A stretch of 64,000 bases of DNA, from contig NZ_JBOCEF010000007.1 of NCBI RefSeq assembly GCF_050586345.1, positions 62,001-126,000 on the forward strand, written 5' to 3'. Under the pieces are notes generated by a model, which worked only from the letters and a program-made list of their open reading frames with translations, made no database searches and was not told the origin of the DNA. Position 1 is the stretch's first letter. Each line of letters starts with the position of its first letter. Below are positions 1 to 9,195 of this stretch, piece by piece. The position numbers were made by a program, and so were the translations under genes. The DNA is from JBOCEF01 sp050586345 (GTDB lineage Bacteria; Pseudomonadota; Alphaproteobacteria; Rhodobacterales; Rhodobacteraceae).

Positions 1-85
1 GGTCAGTCCGCGAAATCCATTGCGCAAAATCGCCGCGCCGCGCAGCTTTCTTTCCGGGCGCCCCCGGAAAAGGGCTGAAAACCGG

Positions 86-114
86 TTGACCAACCCCTGC
101 CCCCCCGGTATGCC
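86..114 (+). promoter_or_regulatory. Candidate sigma-70-type promoter of ilvI
   Basis: TTGACC at 86-91 and TATGCC at 109-114 are separated by 17 bases. Transcription would start near 121, just ahead of the leader peptide at 141 and the attenuator hairpin. The -35 match is good and the -10 match is moderate. The assignment rests on sequence match and position only. Confidence 0.45.
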
Positions 115-140
115 AGCAGTCCCGAGGCGAGGAGAATTCG

Positions 141-176
141 GTGTCCATCATCGTACTTATCGAGGAGCGTGGTTGA
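141..176 (+). CDS. ilvI attenuator leader peptide
   Basis: An 11-codon frame starts at GTG and reads MSIIVLIEERG. A GGCGAGGAG ribosome binding site lies about 7 bases upstream. Five consecutive codons encode Ile, Ile, Val, Leu and Ile, the three amino acids whose pathway begins with the enzyme encoded downstream. Two hairpins follow: 182-195, and an intrinsic terminator at 216-236. This is the classical layout of ribosome-mediated attenuation, in which stalling at Ile/Val/Leu codons prevents termination. Attenuation of ilv genes is known in proteobacteria; its operation here is inferred from the layout. Confidence 0.8.
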   Translation: MSIIVLIEERG

Positions 177-181
177 CGGCA

Positions 182-195
182 GGGTGAAGACACCC
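182..195 (+). promoter_or_regulatory. Leader RNA hairpin after the ilv leader peptide
   Basis: GGGTG, loop AAGA, CACCC forms a perfect 5-bp stem beginning 6 bases after the leader stop codon. It could act as a pause hairpin or as part of an alternative fold with the terminator. I could not identify a convincing antiterminator pairing by eye. Confidence 0.45.
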
Positions 196-215
196 GACCG
201 ACCGACCGCGCGCGC

Positions 216-236
216 CCCCCGACCGGGGGTTTTTTT
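216..236 (+). terminator. Intrinsic terminator acting as ilvI attenuator
   Basis: CCCCC, loop GACC and GGGGG are followed immediately by seven T residues (230-236). It lies 40 bases after the leader peptide and 66 bases before the ilvI start, so it would end transcription before the structural gene unless antiterminated. The rest of 1-301 contains no gene I can support. A TTTCCGGG/CCCGGAAA inverted repeat at 51-70 has no T-tract. Confidence 0.75.
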
Positions 237-301
237 GTACCCGAATCCCACGCCCGCCAAGACCGACGCACCCATCGCATCGCAACCCGGAGAACGCACC
301 G

Positions 302-2056
<1,755 letters not shown>

Positions 2057-2063
2057 TGCAAGG

Positions 2064-2096
2064 GGGCCCCGGCGCGATCCGCGCCGGGGCCCTTTT
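2064..2096 (+). terminator. Intrinsic terminator after ilvI
   Basis: A perfect 12-bp stem (2064-2075 with 2081-2092) with a 5-base loop is followed by TTTT. It lies 8 bases past the ilvI stop and between two convergent genes, and implies that ilvI is transcribed largely separately from ilvH. Confidence 0.85.
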
Positions 2097-2107
2097 CGCG
2101 CCGCGCC

Positions 2108-2524
2108 TCAGCCCTCGGGCTGCGGCGGCCAGCGGTCGAATTTCGGCAGGTCGTCGTCGATCTTCAGCACGCTGTCGGCCACCTGGGCGTGCATCGTCGG
2201 TTTGAACGGGTAATCCTTGATGAGCATCGGATACGCATCGCTCATCCCCAGTTGCGGGATCAGCGACGGGACCGCCCCGCCGCAGGTCTTGCAGGACCGG
2301 CGGATGGTGTTGTTCGCCTCGACGTCCCGCTGGAACGAGATGACGTTCTCCGCGCCCTTCGTGAACCGCACCTTGTCGGCGGGCCACATGGCGAAGGCGG
2401 TGACCGGCGTCCCGGACCAGCCCTGGCAATCGGCGCAGTGGCAATAGCCCTGCATGGGGGCCTCGCCCTCCACCTCGAACTCAACCGCGCCGCAATGGCA
2501 GCGCCCCGAAAATGTCTCGGCCAT
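2108..2524 (-). CDS. GFA-family (Mss4-like fold) zinc-binding protein
   Basis: This 138-residue protein belongs to the family named after glutathione-dependent formaldehyde-activating enzyme, although most members are of unproven function. The cysteine pattern is clear: GRCHCGAVEF near the start, then YCHCADCQ, and SCKTCGG in the second half. These would bind zinc. The start at 2524 is preceded by AGGAGG about 7 bases upstream; a longer frame from 2593 lacks a comparable site. The gene is convergent with ilvI and divergent from ilvH, so it splits the two acetolactate synthase subunit genes. Role unknown. A part in amino acid synthesis is not implied by the sequence. Confidence 0.85.
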   Translation of the reverse strand: MAETFSGRCHCGAVEFEVEGEAPMQGYCHCADCQGWSGTPVTAFAMWPADKVRFTKGAENVISFQRDVEANNTIRRSCKTCGGAVPSLIPQLGMSDAYPMLIKDYPFKPTMHAQVADSVLKIDDDLPKFDRWPPQPEG

Positions 2525-2556
2525 AGGGCCCTCCTGACGAAACAAAGTAAGAACAC

Positions 2557-2596
2557 GGGATGTTGTCGCAGCGGCCTGCGCCGCCGTCAACATCCC
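2557..2596 (+). promoter_or_regulatory. Compound stem-loop upstream of ilvH
   Basis: GGGATGTTG (2557-2565) pairs perfectly with CAACATCCC (2588-2596). Inside it CGCAG (2567-2571) pairs with CTGCG (2576-2580). The structure ends 20 bases before the ilvH start and just before its ribosome binding site, so it would sit in the 5' leader. There is no T-tract, so it is not a plain terminator. Function unknown. Confidence 0.45.
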
Positions 2597-2616
2597 CGAC
2601 GCAGCGGAGACCCAAG

Positions 2617-3186
2617 ATGAACGCGCTCAAGATCCCCCAAGGCTCCACCTCCCATTCCGCCTACAGCCTGCGCTCCTCGCTGGCCGAGGGCGAGGAGCGC
2701 CGCACGCTCGCGGTGCTCGTGGCCAACGAGGCGGGCGTGCTCGCCCGCGTGATCGGCCTGTTCTCGGGCCGCGGCTACAACATCGAGAGCCTGACCGTGG
2801 CCGAGACGGATCATGTCTCGCGCCGCTCGCGCATCACCATCGTCACCACCGGCACCCCGGCGGTGATCGAGCAGATCAAGGCGCAGCTGTCGCGCATGGT
2901 CCCCGTCCACGACGTGCATGACCTGACGGTCGAGGGCCCGTCGGTGGAGCGCGAGCTGGCGCTGATCAAGGTCTGCGGCGAGGGCGACGCGCGCGTCGAG
3001 GCGCTGCGGCTCGGGGACGTGTTCCGCGCCAAGGTGGTGGACACGACGCTGGAGAGCTTCGTGTTCGAGCTGACGGGCGCGCCGGAGAAGATCGACGCCT
3101 TCGTCGAGCTGATGGCCCCGCTGGGCCTGATCGACGTCGCGCGCACCGGCGTCGCGGCGATGAAGCGCGGCCCCGAGGGGATGTGA
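2617..3186 (+). CDS. ilvH: Acetolactate synthase, small (regulatory) subunit
   Basis: This 189-residue regulatory subunit activates the IlvI catalytic subunit and confers valine feedback inhibition in the family. An N-terminal ACT domain spans about residues 30-105, with the motif VLVANEAGVLARVIGLFSGR and then NIESLTV. The C-terminal domain includes ERELALIKV and a conserved LMAPLGLIDVARTG ending. The start at 2617 has GCGGAGA upstream; the upstream in-frame ATG at 2560 lies inside a stem-loop and is less likely. Length is close to the proteobacterial norm. The intervening terminator and opposite-strand gene suggest its own promoter, which I cannot locate confidently. Confidence 0.94.
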   Translation: MNALKIPQGSTSHSAYSLRSSLAEGEERRTLAVLVANEAGVLARVIGLFSGRGYNIESLTVAETDHVSRRSRITIVTTGTPAVIEQIKAQLSRMVPVHDVHDLTVEGPSVERELALIKVCGEGDARVEALRLGDVFRAKVVDTTLESFVFELTGAPEKIDAFVELMAPLGLIDVARTGVAAMKRGPEGM

Positions 3187-3193
3187 CCGGGGC

Positions 3194-3237
3194 GGCGGCG
3201 GGGGCCTGTCCGGTCCCCGCCGCGGGCCCCCGCCGCC
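3194..3237 (+). terminator. GC-rich stem-loop after ilvH
   Basis: A perfect 13-bp stem (3194-3206 with 3225-3237) has an 18-base loop and begins 8 bases after the ilvH stop. No T-tract follows, so termination efficiency is uncertain. Confidence 0.4.
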
Positions 3238-3354
3238 GCGCCCCGGCGCGGCGTTCCGGCGCGACATAAAACTGTCTCGCCCCCGCGCGGAGGAGTCGAT
3301 TTTTTCGCTGCGGCGCCTTATATCAGAAACAGTCAACCGCAAGAGGAGCGTTCC

Positions 3355-3507
3355 ATGGACCACGGCCTTGCAATGATCTGGATCCTCGTCGCAGGGGCCG
3401 CCCTGGCCGGGCTCCGCCACGTGCTGCAGGACGCCGCGCCCAAGGCGCGCCCGGTGCGCATCCGGGTGGACGAGGACGCGGAGGCGCGCCGCCGCGCCCG
3501 CGACTGA
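3355..3507 (+). CDS. Small single-pass membrane protein, 50 residues
   Basis: The frame encodes 50 residues. A short N-terminal hydrophobic helix (about residues 6-20, MIWILVAGAALAGL) is followed by a charged, arginine-rich tail ending EARRRARD. AAGAGGAGCG stands about 6 bases before the ATG, a strong ribosome binding site. A weak TCGATT-17-TATATC promoter can be drawn at 3296-3324, and a strong hairpin follows at 3567. Codon use is GC-rich at third positions like the neighbours. No known family recognised; the layout supports a real small gene. Confidence 0.65.
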   Translation: MDHGLAMIWILVAGAALAGLRHVLQDAAPKARPVRIRVDEDAEARRRARD

Positions 3508-3566
3508 TCCCGCCCCGCGGCGCAAGACCCTGCCCCGCAAGGACAATCCATCACTTGCGAATGCAT

Positions 3567-3596
3567 GAAGGCCCGGACCGACAGGTCCGGGCCTTC
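3567..3596. terminator. Bidirectional stem-loop between the small protein gene and livM
   Basis: A perfect 13-bp stem (3567-3579 with 3584-3596) has loop GACA. The gene at 3355 and livM converge on it. T-tracts are poor on both sides (CGCGTTT on the plus strand). Confidence 0.65.
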
Positions 3597-3630
3597 GCGT
3601 TTCCGGGCGCCCGCGCGCCTCGCCGCCGCC

Positions 3631-4959
3631 TCAGCGTTCCTTCTCGGGCAGGATTCCGCGCGGCGCCAGCCGCAGGGCGAAGAGCAGAATCAGCCCCATG
3701 AAGATCATGCGCATGTGCGGCGCCCCGTCGGTCAGGTGCGCGGCCACGGCGGAGCCGTCGGGGAAGACCCCGGCCAGCCCCTCCATCAAGGCGCGGCCCG
3801 CGGGCTCGGCCTCGACCCAGAGGAACCAGATCAGGAAGCCGCCCAGCACCCCGCCCCAGGTGTTGCCCGAGCCGCCGACGATCACCATCACCCAGATCAG
3901 GAAGGTGAAGCGCAGCGGGTTGTAGGCGCCCGGGGTGTACTGGCCCTCGAGCGTCGTGAGCATGGCGCCCGCGAGACCGACCACGGCCGAGCCGATCACG
4001 AAGATCTCGAGATGGCGCTTGGTGACGTCCTTGCCCATCGCCTCGGCCGCATCCTCGTTGTCGCGGATCGCGCGCATCATCCGGCCCCAGGGCGAGGAGA
4101 GGGCGCGTTCCGCGAGCCACACCAGGATCAGCAGCACCACGAGGAACAGGATGGCGTAGAGCCCGCGGACATAGAGGGACGAGGCCATGGCCGGCTCCAG
4201 CCCCCAGTCGGCGGCGGCCTTCACGAACCAGTCCGCCTGCTGCAGGTCGACCTCGTAGGGCACGGGCCGCGGCAGGCCGGTGACGTTCTTGACGCCCCGG
4301 ACCAGCCAGTCCTCGTTCTTCACCACGGCGATGATGATCTCGGAGATGCCCAGCGTGGCGATGGCCAGATAGTCGGAGCGCAGCCCGAGGCTGATCTTGC
4401 CGACGATCCACGCCGCCCCCGCCGCCAGCAGCGCGCCCACGATCCAGCCGAAGACGATGGGCAGGCCGAGGCCGCCCAGATATCCGGTCTGGGCCGGGTT
4501 CACCGCCTCGATGGCGTCGGTGGCGGGGTCATAGAGCTGCCGGACCAGCGCATAGCCCGCCAGCGACAGCACCACCGTGGCCAGCGTCCGCCCGCGGGTC
4601 AGCTTCGCGCGCGCGACCATCACCGCGATCACGGTGCCGATCAGCGCCAGCAGCGACAGCCCGAGGCCCATGCCCCCGGCGCCCCAGGCCTCCGGCACCG
4701 GCGGCTGCGCGGTCAGCACCGCGCCCACGCCGCCAAGCGCCGCGAAGCCCATGGTGCCGACGTTGAACAGGCCCGCATAGCCCCACTGGATGTTCACCCC
4801 GATGGCCATGATCGCCGAGATCAGGCACAGGTTCAGCAGCGAGACCGAGACCGTCGGGCTCTGGATGAAGCCGACGGCCACCAGCGCGATGGCCATCAGG
4901 CCGAAGGCGAAGGGCCCGCGCAGCGGCGAGACATTGCCCGTTGCGACATGCGCGCTCAT
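3631..4959 (-). CDS. livM: Branched-chain amino acid ABC transporter permease LivM
   Basis: This 442-residue inner-membrane permease is one of two that form the channel of a LIV-type importer. It has about ten hydrophobic segments. The family's central region is visible as NIQWGYAGLFNVGTMGFAALGG near residue 57, and the ATPase-coupling loop as SPWGRMMRAIRDNEDAAEAMGKD in the second half. It is last in the operon livK-livG-livF-(small protein)-livH-livM, and its ATG overlaps the livH stop by one base (TGATG). Length is slightly above average because of an extended loop around residues 75-140. Substrate cannot be read from the permease; other HAAT-family importers carry amides or urea. Confidence 0.92.
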   Translation of the reverse strand: MSAHVATGNVSPLRGPFAFGLMAIALVAVGFIQSPTVSVSLLNLCLISAIMAIGVNIQWGYAGLFNVGTMGFAALGGVGAVLTAQPPVPEAWGAGGMGLGLSLLALIGTVIAVMVARAKLTRGRTLATVVLSLAGYALVRQLYDPATDAIEAVNPAQTGYLGGLGLPIVFGWIVGALLAAGAAWIVGKISLGLRSDYLAIATLGISEIIIAVVKNEDWLVRGVKNVTGLPRPVPYEVDLQQADWFVKAAADWGLEPAMASSLYVRGLYAILFLVVLLILVWLAERALSSPWGRMMRAIRDNEDAAEAMGKDVTKRHLEIFVIGSAVVGLAGAMLTTLEGQYTPGAYNPLRFTFLIWVMVIVGGSGNTWGGVLGGFLIWFLWVEAEPAGRALMEGLAGVFPDGSAVAAHLTDGAPHMRMIFMGLILLFALRLAPRGILPEKER

Positions 4960-5972
4960 CAGAACGTCCTCCCGCGGAAGAGGCCCGTTGGCCTGACCAG
5001 CAGGACCACCACCAGGATCACGAAGCTGATGGCGAACTTGTAGTCGGTGGAGAGGAGCTGGAGCATCGAGTCCGGGCTCCAGCCCTCGGGGCCGAGATGC
5101 ATGGCGAGTTTCCGGTAGGCGTAGGTCAGCGTGATCTCGGAGAAGGCGACGACATAGCCGCCCACGACCGCGCCGACCGGGTGGCCGATGCCGCCGACGA
5201 TGGCGGCGGCGAAGATCGGCAGCAGCAGCTGGAAATAGGTGAAGGGCTTGAAGGACTTGTCCAGCCCGTAGAGCACCCCGGCCAGCGTCGCCAGCACCGC
5301 GGCGATGATCCAGGTGGCGCGCACCACCTTGGCCGGATCGACGCCCGAGAGCAGCGCCAGGTCCTCGTTGTCCGAATAGGCGCGCATCGCCTTGCCCATG
5401 CGGGTGCGATTCAGGAACCAGAACAGCGCCGCCATGGCGATCACCGCCAGCACGACGGTCAGACCTTGGGTGGTGCGGATCGCCAGCCCCTCGTCGAGGC
5501 CGGTCATGGCGCGGAAGTCGCGCACGCCGATGATGAACCGCTCGCCATCCGCGAAGCGCTGGTCATCGGGGCCGATCACCAGGCGCACGACGCCGTTAAG
5601 CACATACATCACGCCGATGGAGGCGATGACGAAGGTCAGCGGCCGGGCCTTTTGCTTGCGGTAGAAGGCGTAGACGGTCTTGTCGATGCCGAGCGCGAGG
5701 AGGGCGGCGGCGGCGGCGGCGACCGGCAGCGCCAGCAGCGCGGTCGGAAGCGGCCCGAGGCCCACGCCCAGCCCCTGCAGCCCCCAGGTGACCAGCACCG
5801 CGACCATGGTCGCGAAGGCCATCAGGTCGCCATGGGCGAAGAAGGCGAAGCGCAGCACGCCGAAAATGAGGGTCACGCCGAGCGCGCCGAGCGCGAGTTG
5901 CGAGCCGTAAGCCAGCGCCGGGACGCCGACGAAGTTCATGAACAGGACGAGCGCGTTGAGGATGTCGGTCAT
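4959..5972 (-). CDS. livH: Branched-chain amino acid ABC transporter permease LivH
   Basis: This 337-residue integral membrane permease is the LivM partner. The family signature GALGVTLIFGVLRFAFFAHGDLMA occurs near residues 25-50. A coupling loop reads TRMGKAMRAYSDNEDLALLSGVDP, and a GGIGHPVGAVVGGYV segment lies toward the end. I chose ATG 5972, which overlaps the stop of the preceding small gene as ATGA and has GGGGCG upstream. A GTG two codons earlier (5978) is possible. The coupling ties its translation to the secreted protein gene just upstream. Confidence 0.92.
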   Translation of the reverse strand: MTDILNALVLFMNFVGVPALAYGSQLALGALGVTLIFGVLRFAFFAHGDLMAFATMVAVLVTWGLQGLGVGLGPLPTALLALPVAAAAAALLALGIDKTVYAFYRKQKARPLTFVIASIGVMYVLNGVVRLVIGPDDQRFADGERFIIGVRDFRAMTGLDEGLAIRTTQGLTVVLAVIAMAALFWFLNRTRMGKAMRAYSDNEDLALLSGVDPAKVVRATWIIAAVLATLAGVLYGLDKSFKPFTYFQLLLPIFAAAIVGGIGHPVGAVVGGYVVAFSEITLTYAYRKLAMHLGPEGWSPDSMLQLLSTDYKFAISFVILVVVLLVRPTGLFRGRTF

Positions 5973-6346
5973 TTGCACGCCCCATAGAATTGAGAGGCCG
6001 CAAACTGACCCGTCAGGATGGTATGTCGACTATGCACGGCGCTGCCGTCTGTACGATTGACGGTTGTGGTTTGAACCGCCCCGGTTCCGAGTTGTTCGAT
6101 GAAAGTTTCAGCGCTTAAACCGGAGATGAGTTTAACGGGAGACACGCCGTTGTTCCCCTCAATGAAGGCATCGCCTGTGAGCGTGTCGAAGCGAAACGTC
6201 ATGGCGAGACTCTCATCTCGGCAGCCCTTCCCGTTCGAACAGGACACGGTAAAATCGCAGTCCAAGGTGGCGACGTCGGCGCGCGCTGCGAAGCCGATCG
6301 CGAGCGCCCCCAGCATGCCCGCCGCGATAATGGTGGAAGCGCGCAT
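5969..6346 (-). CDS. Small secreted protein embedded in the liv operon
   Basis: The 125-residue protein has a clear Sec signal peptide (residues 1-23, ending FAARA before DVATLD). The mature part is about 100 residues, with four cysteines (DCDF, SCSN, GKGCRD and C-terminal GACK) that could form two disulfides. The body looks beta-rich. The gene sits between livF (3-base gap) and livH (ATGA overlap), so it is certainly co-transcribed and coupled. No family recognised; location and export suggest a periplasmic role near the transporter, which is inference. Its base composition is visibly less GC-rich than the flanking liv genes. Confidence 0.8.
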   Translation of the reverse strand: MRASTIIAAGMLGALAIGFAARADVATLDCDFTVSCSNGKGCRDESLAMTFRFDTLTGDAFIEGNNGVSPVKLISGLSAETFIEQLGTGAVQTTTVNRTDGSAVHSRHTILTGQFAASQFYGACK

Positions 6347-6349
6347 CCC

Positions 6350-7054
6350 TCAGCCCCCCAGGAAGGTCTTGCGGACCTCGGGGTCGGCCAGAAGCGCCGC
6401 CCCGGTGTCGGTGTAACGGTTGCCGCCCTCGACCAGCACATAGCCCTTGTCGGCGATCTCGAGCGCCTGGCGGGCGTTCTGTTCGACCATCAGGATGGCG
6501 ATGCCGGTCTCGGCGATGTCGAGGATGCGGTCGAACAGCTCGTCCATCACGATGGGCGACACGCCCGCGGTGGGCTCGTCGAGCAGCAGCACGGAAGGTT
6601 TCGTCATCAGCGCCCGGCCGACGGCGACCTGCTGGCGCTGGCCGCCGGAAAGCTCCCCGGCCGGCTGGTTGCGCTTTTCCTTGAGGATCGGGAACAGGCG
6701 ATAGACCTCGTCCACCGTCGCCCAGTAATCGTCGTCGCGCGTGAAAGCCCCCATCTCGAGGTTCTCTTCCACCGACATGGTGCCGAAGATGTTGTGGGTC
6801 TGGGGCACGAAGCCCATCCCGGCCTGCACGCGGGCCTGGGGGGTGAGGGCGCCGATATCCTCGCCCTTCAGCGTGACCGAGCCTTCGCGCAGCGGGACCA
6901 TGCCGAAGAGCGCCTTCATGGCGGTGGACTTGCCGGCGCCGTTGGGCCCGACGATCACCGCGACTTCACCCGCGTCGACGCCGATCTCGACGCCGTGGAG
7001 GATGTCGGCCTTCCCGTACCCGCCGCGCATCCCGGTTCCAAGCAGCATGGTCAT
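6350..7054 (-). CDS. livF: Branched-chain amino acid ABC transporter ATPase LivF
   Basis: A 234-residue cytoplasmic ATPase. Walker A GPNGAGKS is at residues 36-43, the ABC signature LSGGQRQQ near 135-142, Walker B VLLLDEP near 155-161, and the switch histidine region is replaced by VEQNARQALEIAD as is usual in LivF. The start at 7054 (MTMLLGTG) overlaps the livG stop as ATGA. Longer in-frame extensions upstream are merely livG antiparallel-frame readthrough. It pairs with LivG to energise LivH/LivM. Confidence 0.93.
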   Translation of the reverse strand: MTMLLGTGMRGGYGKADILHGVEIGVDAGEVAVIVGPNGAGKSTAMKALFGMVPLREGSVTLKGEDIGALTPQARVQAGMGFVPQTHNIFGTMSVEENLEMGAFTRDDDYWATVDEVYRLFPILKEKRNQPAGELSGGQRQQVAVGRALMTKPSVLLLDEPTAGVSPIVMDELFDRILDIAETGIAILMVEQNARQALEIADKGYVLVEGGNRYTDTGAALLADPEVRKTFLGG

Positions 7055-7857
7055 GCGTCGCCCTCCTGCCCGGCGCTCTCGCCGCGCGGGGTCCGCTTGC
7101 GCAGGCCGCCGCCGAGATAGGCCTCGATCACCCGCTCGTCGTTCTGCACCGCCTCGGCCGTGCCTTCGCACAGCACCTGCCCCTCGGCCATGACGATCAC
7201 GTGGTCGCACATGCGCGAGATGAAGCGCATGTCATGCTCGATCATGCAGAAGGTATAGCCGCGTTCCTTGTTCAGGCGGTGGATGGCGTCGCCGATGGTG
7301 TTGAGCAGCGTGCGGTTCACACCCGCGCCGACCTCGTCGAGGAACACCACCCGCGCGTCGGTCATCATGCAGCGGCCAAGCTCGAGCAGCTTCTTCTGGC
7401 CGCCCGAGAGGTTCCCCGCGCGCTCATCGGCGACATGGGAGATCTCGAGGAACTCGATCACCTCGTCCGCCTTCTCGCGGATCGCCCTTTCCTGGGCGCG
7501 CACGGCGCCGGGGCGGAACCAGGCCGAGAGCAGCCCCTCGCCGTCCTGGCCGCCGGGGACGGCCATCAGGTTCTCGCGCACGGTGAGCGAGTGGAATTCA
7601 TGGGCGATCTGGAAGGTGCGCAGCACGCCCTTGCCAAAGAGGACATGGGGCGCGAGGCCGGAGATGTCCTCGCCCTCGAGCAGGATGCGCCCCCCGTCGG
7701 GCGCGTAATGCCCGGCGATGCAGTTGAAGAGCGTGGTTTTCCCGGCGCCGTTCGGCCCGATCAGGCCGGTGATGCGGCCGGTGGCGATCTCAAGACTGGC
7801 GCCGTCGACGGCGCGCACGCCCCCGAAGGTCTTCACAAGATTCTCGACGCGGATCAT
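7051..7857 (-). CDS. livG: Branched-chain amino acid ABC transporter ATPase LivG
   Basis: A 268-residue ATPase. Walker A GPNGAGKTT is at residues 34-42, signature LSGGQKK at 150-156, Walker B VVFLDEV at 170-176, and H-loop MIEHDM about 40 residues later. A C-terminal tail (LGGGLRKRTP) matches the LivG length class. ATG 7857 is the natural start (MIRVENLVKTFGG); upstream in-frame codons lie in the non-coding gap. A terminator-like hairpin separates it from livK, a common way to make more binding protein than membrane complex. Confidence 0.93.
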   Translation of the reverse strand: MIRVENLVKTFGGVRAVDGASLEIATGRITGLIGPNGAGKTTLFNCIAGHYAPDGGRILLEGEDISGLAPHVLFGKGVLRTFQIAHEFHSLTVRENLMAVPGGQDGEGLLSAWFRPGAVRAQERAIREKADEVIEFLEISHVADERAGNLSGGQKKLLELGRCMMTDARVVFLDEVGAGVNRTLLNTIGDAIHRLNKERGYTFCMIEHDMRFISRMCDHVIVMAEGQVLCEGTAEAVQNDERVIEAYLGGGLRKRTPRGESAGQEGDA

Positions 7858-7932
7858 GCGGCCTCGTGGCGTCGGGGGACCGGCGCGGGGCCGGTCCGGT
7901 GGAATTGAAGCGATTTCGCGCAGCGCTTTACG

Positions 7933-7966
7933 AAAACGCCCGGCGCAGGGCAAGCCGCGCCGGGCG
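7933..7966 (-). terminator. Partial terminator between livK and livG
   Basis: Read on the minus strand, CGCCCGGCGC (7966-7957) and GCGCCGGGCG (7946-7937) form a 10-bp stem followed by TTTTC. It lies 35 bases past the livK stop. It probably attenuates transcription so that livK is expressed above the downstream transporter genes. Confidence 0.7.
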
Positions 7967-8001
7967 AGAAATCCGAGTTCCCCCGCGTCAGGGGGACCCG
8001 A

Positions 8002-9195
8002 TCAGTGCAACTTCGTGGTTTCGAAGGCGCCCGACTTGATCTCGTATTCGCGGTAGGCGCCCGCGGCCTCGCCGGGGCCGATCAGCTCGACGCCGGTGGC
8101 GCCGACATAATCGACGTCCTTGCCCTCGGCGATGAGAGCCAGGGCCTTGCCGATCTCGCCGGGCATGATCTTCTCGCCCGGGGCGTTGGCCACGTCCATC
8201 ACCTTGGCGGCGATGGCGGCGCGGTCGTCGACGCCGCCCGCGGCCTGGATGGCGAGGGCGAGCAGCGCCGCGGCGTCATAGGATTCGCCGCGATAGGCGC
8301 CGTCGCCCGAGAACCCGGCCTTCTCGGCCAGGGCCTGGAACATCGCCACGCCCTCGCCCGCCGCGGCGGGGTGGGTGCCGATGGAGCCGTCGATGTCCGA
8401 GCCGAAGGTCTCGGTCAGCGAGTCGCCATACATGCCGTCTCCGAAGGCGAAGGTGTCGAAGGCGCCGGTGTCGAGGGCCGCGCGCACGATGCCCGCGCCG
8501 CCCTGGTCGACATAGCCGAGCACCACCAGCACCGGGGCGCCGGAGGCCGAGAGCGCGCCGACCTCGGCCGAGTAGTCGGCCTTGCCGTCTTCATGCGCGG
8601 CGGTGGCGAGCACCTTGCCGCCCGCGGCTTCGAAGGCGGCCGAGAACGCGTCGGCGAAGCCCTTGCCGTAGTCGTTGTTGGTGTAGGTCACGGCGACTTC
8701 GCCCACGCCCTTGGCGGTCAGCGCGGTGGCGAGCACGTCGCCCTGGCGCGCGTCGGAGGGCGCGGTGCGGAAGAACAGGCCGTTGTCTTCCTTGGCGGTG
8801 AAGGCCGGCGAGGTGGCCGAGGGCGAGATCATCGCGACGCCGTTGGGGATGGCGACGGCGTCGAGCACCGCGCCGGTCACGCCCGAGCAGTCGGCGCCCA
8901 TGATCGCGGCGACGCCGTCCGAGGTCACCAGCCGCTCGGCCGCCGCGGTGGCGGCGCCGCTGTCGACGCAGGTGCTGTCGGCGCGGACCGGCTCGATCAC
9001 CGTGCCGCCGAGGAAGTTCCCGCTGTCCGAGGCCTCGGTCAGCGCCAGCTCGGCGCCGTTGGCCATGTCGGGGGTCAGGGATTCGATCGGGCCGGTATAG
9101 CCGAGCAGCACGCCGATCTTGACCGACTGCGCGTTGGCGGAAAGGGGCATGGCCAGCGCCAGGGCGGCGGCGGAGGCGAGGAGGGTGGCTTTCAT
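8002..9195 (-). CDS. livK: Periplasmic branched-chain amino acid-binding protein
   Basis: A 397-residue substrate-binding protein, first gene of the liv operon. The signal peptide (residues 1-22, ending LSANA) is followed by SVKIGVLLGYTGPIES, the type I periplasmic-binding fold start. Family hallmarks include ISPSATSPAF, FFRTAPSDARQGD and YTNNDYGKG. Cysteines in STCVDS and GADCSG may form a disulfide. ATG 9195 has GGGAG upstream. It delivers ligand to LivHM; ligand is probably Leu/Ile/Val or a related amino acid, but the family also includes amide and urea binders. Confidence 0.92.
   Translation of the reverse strand: MKATLLASAAALALAMPLSANAQSVKIGVLLGYTGPIESLTPDMANGAELALTEASDSGNFLGGTVIEPVRADSTCVDSGAATAAAERLVTSDGVAAIMGADCSGVTGAVLDAVAIPNGVAMISPSATSPAFTAKEDNGLFFRTAPSDARQGDVLATALTAKGVGEVAVTYTNNDYGKGFADAFSAAFEAAGGKVLATAAHEDGKADYSAEVGALSASGAPVLVVLGYVDQGGAGIVRAALDTGAFDTFAFGDGMYGDSLTETFGSDIDGSIGTHPAAAGEGVAMFQALAEKAGFSGDGAYRGESYDAAALLALAIQAAGGVDDRAAIAAKVMDVANAPGEKIMPGEIGKALALIAEGKDVDYVGATGVELIGPGEAAGAYREYEIKSGAFETTKLH

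Noticed and set aside
51..70. TTTCCGGG/CCCGGAAA hairpin as an intrinsic terminator
   Set aside because: Perfect 8-bp arms but no T-tract on either strand. It is kept only as a remark under the ilv attenuator.
86..92. TTGACCA upstream of ilvI as a RutR site
   Set aside because: The right half-site TGGTCAA is missing. The sequence fits better as a -35 element.
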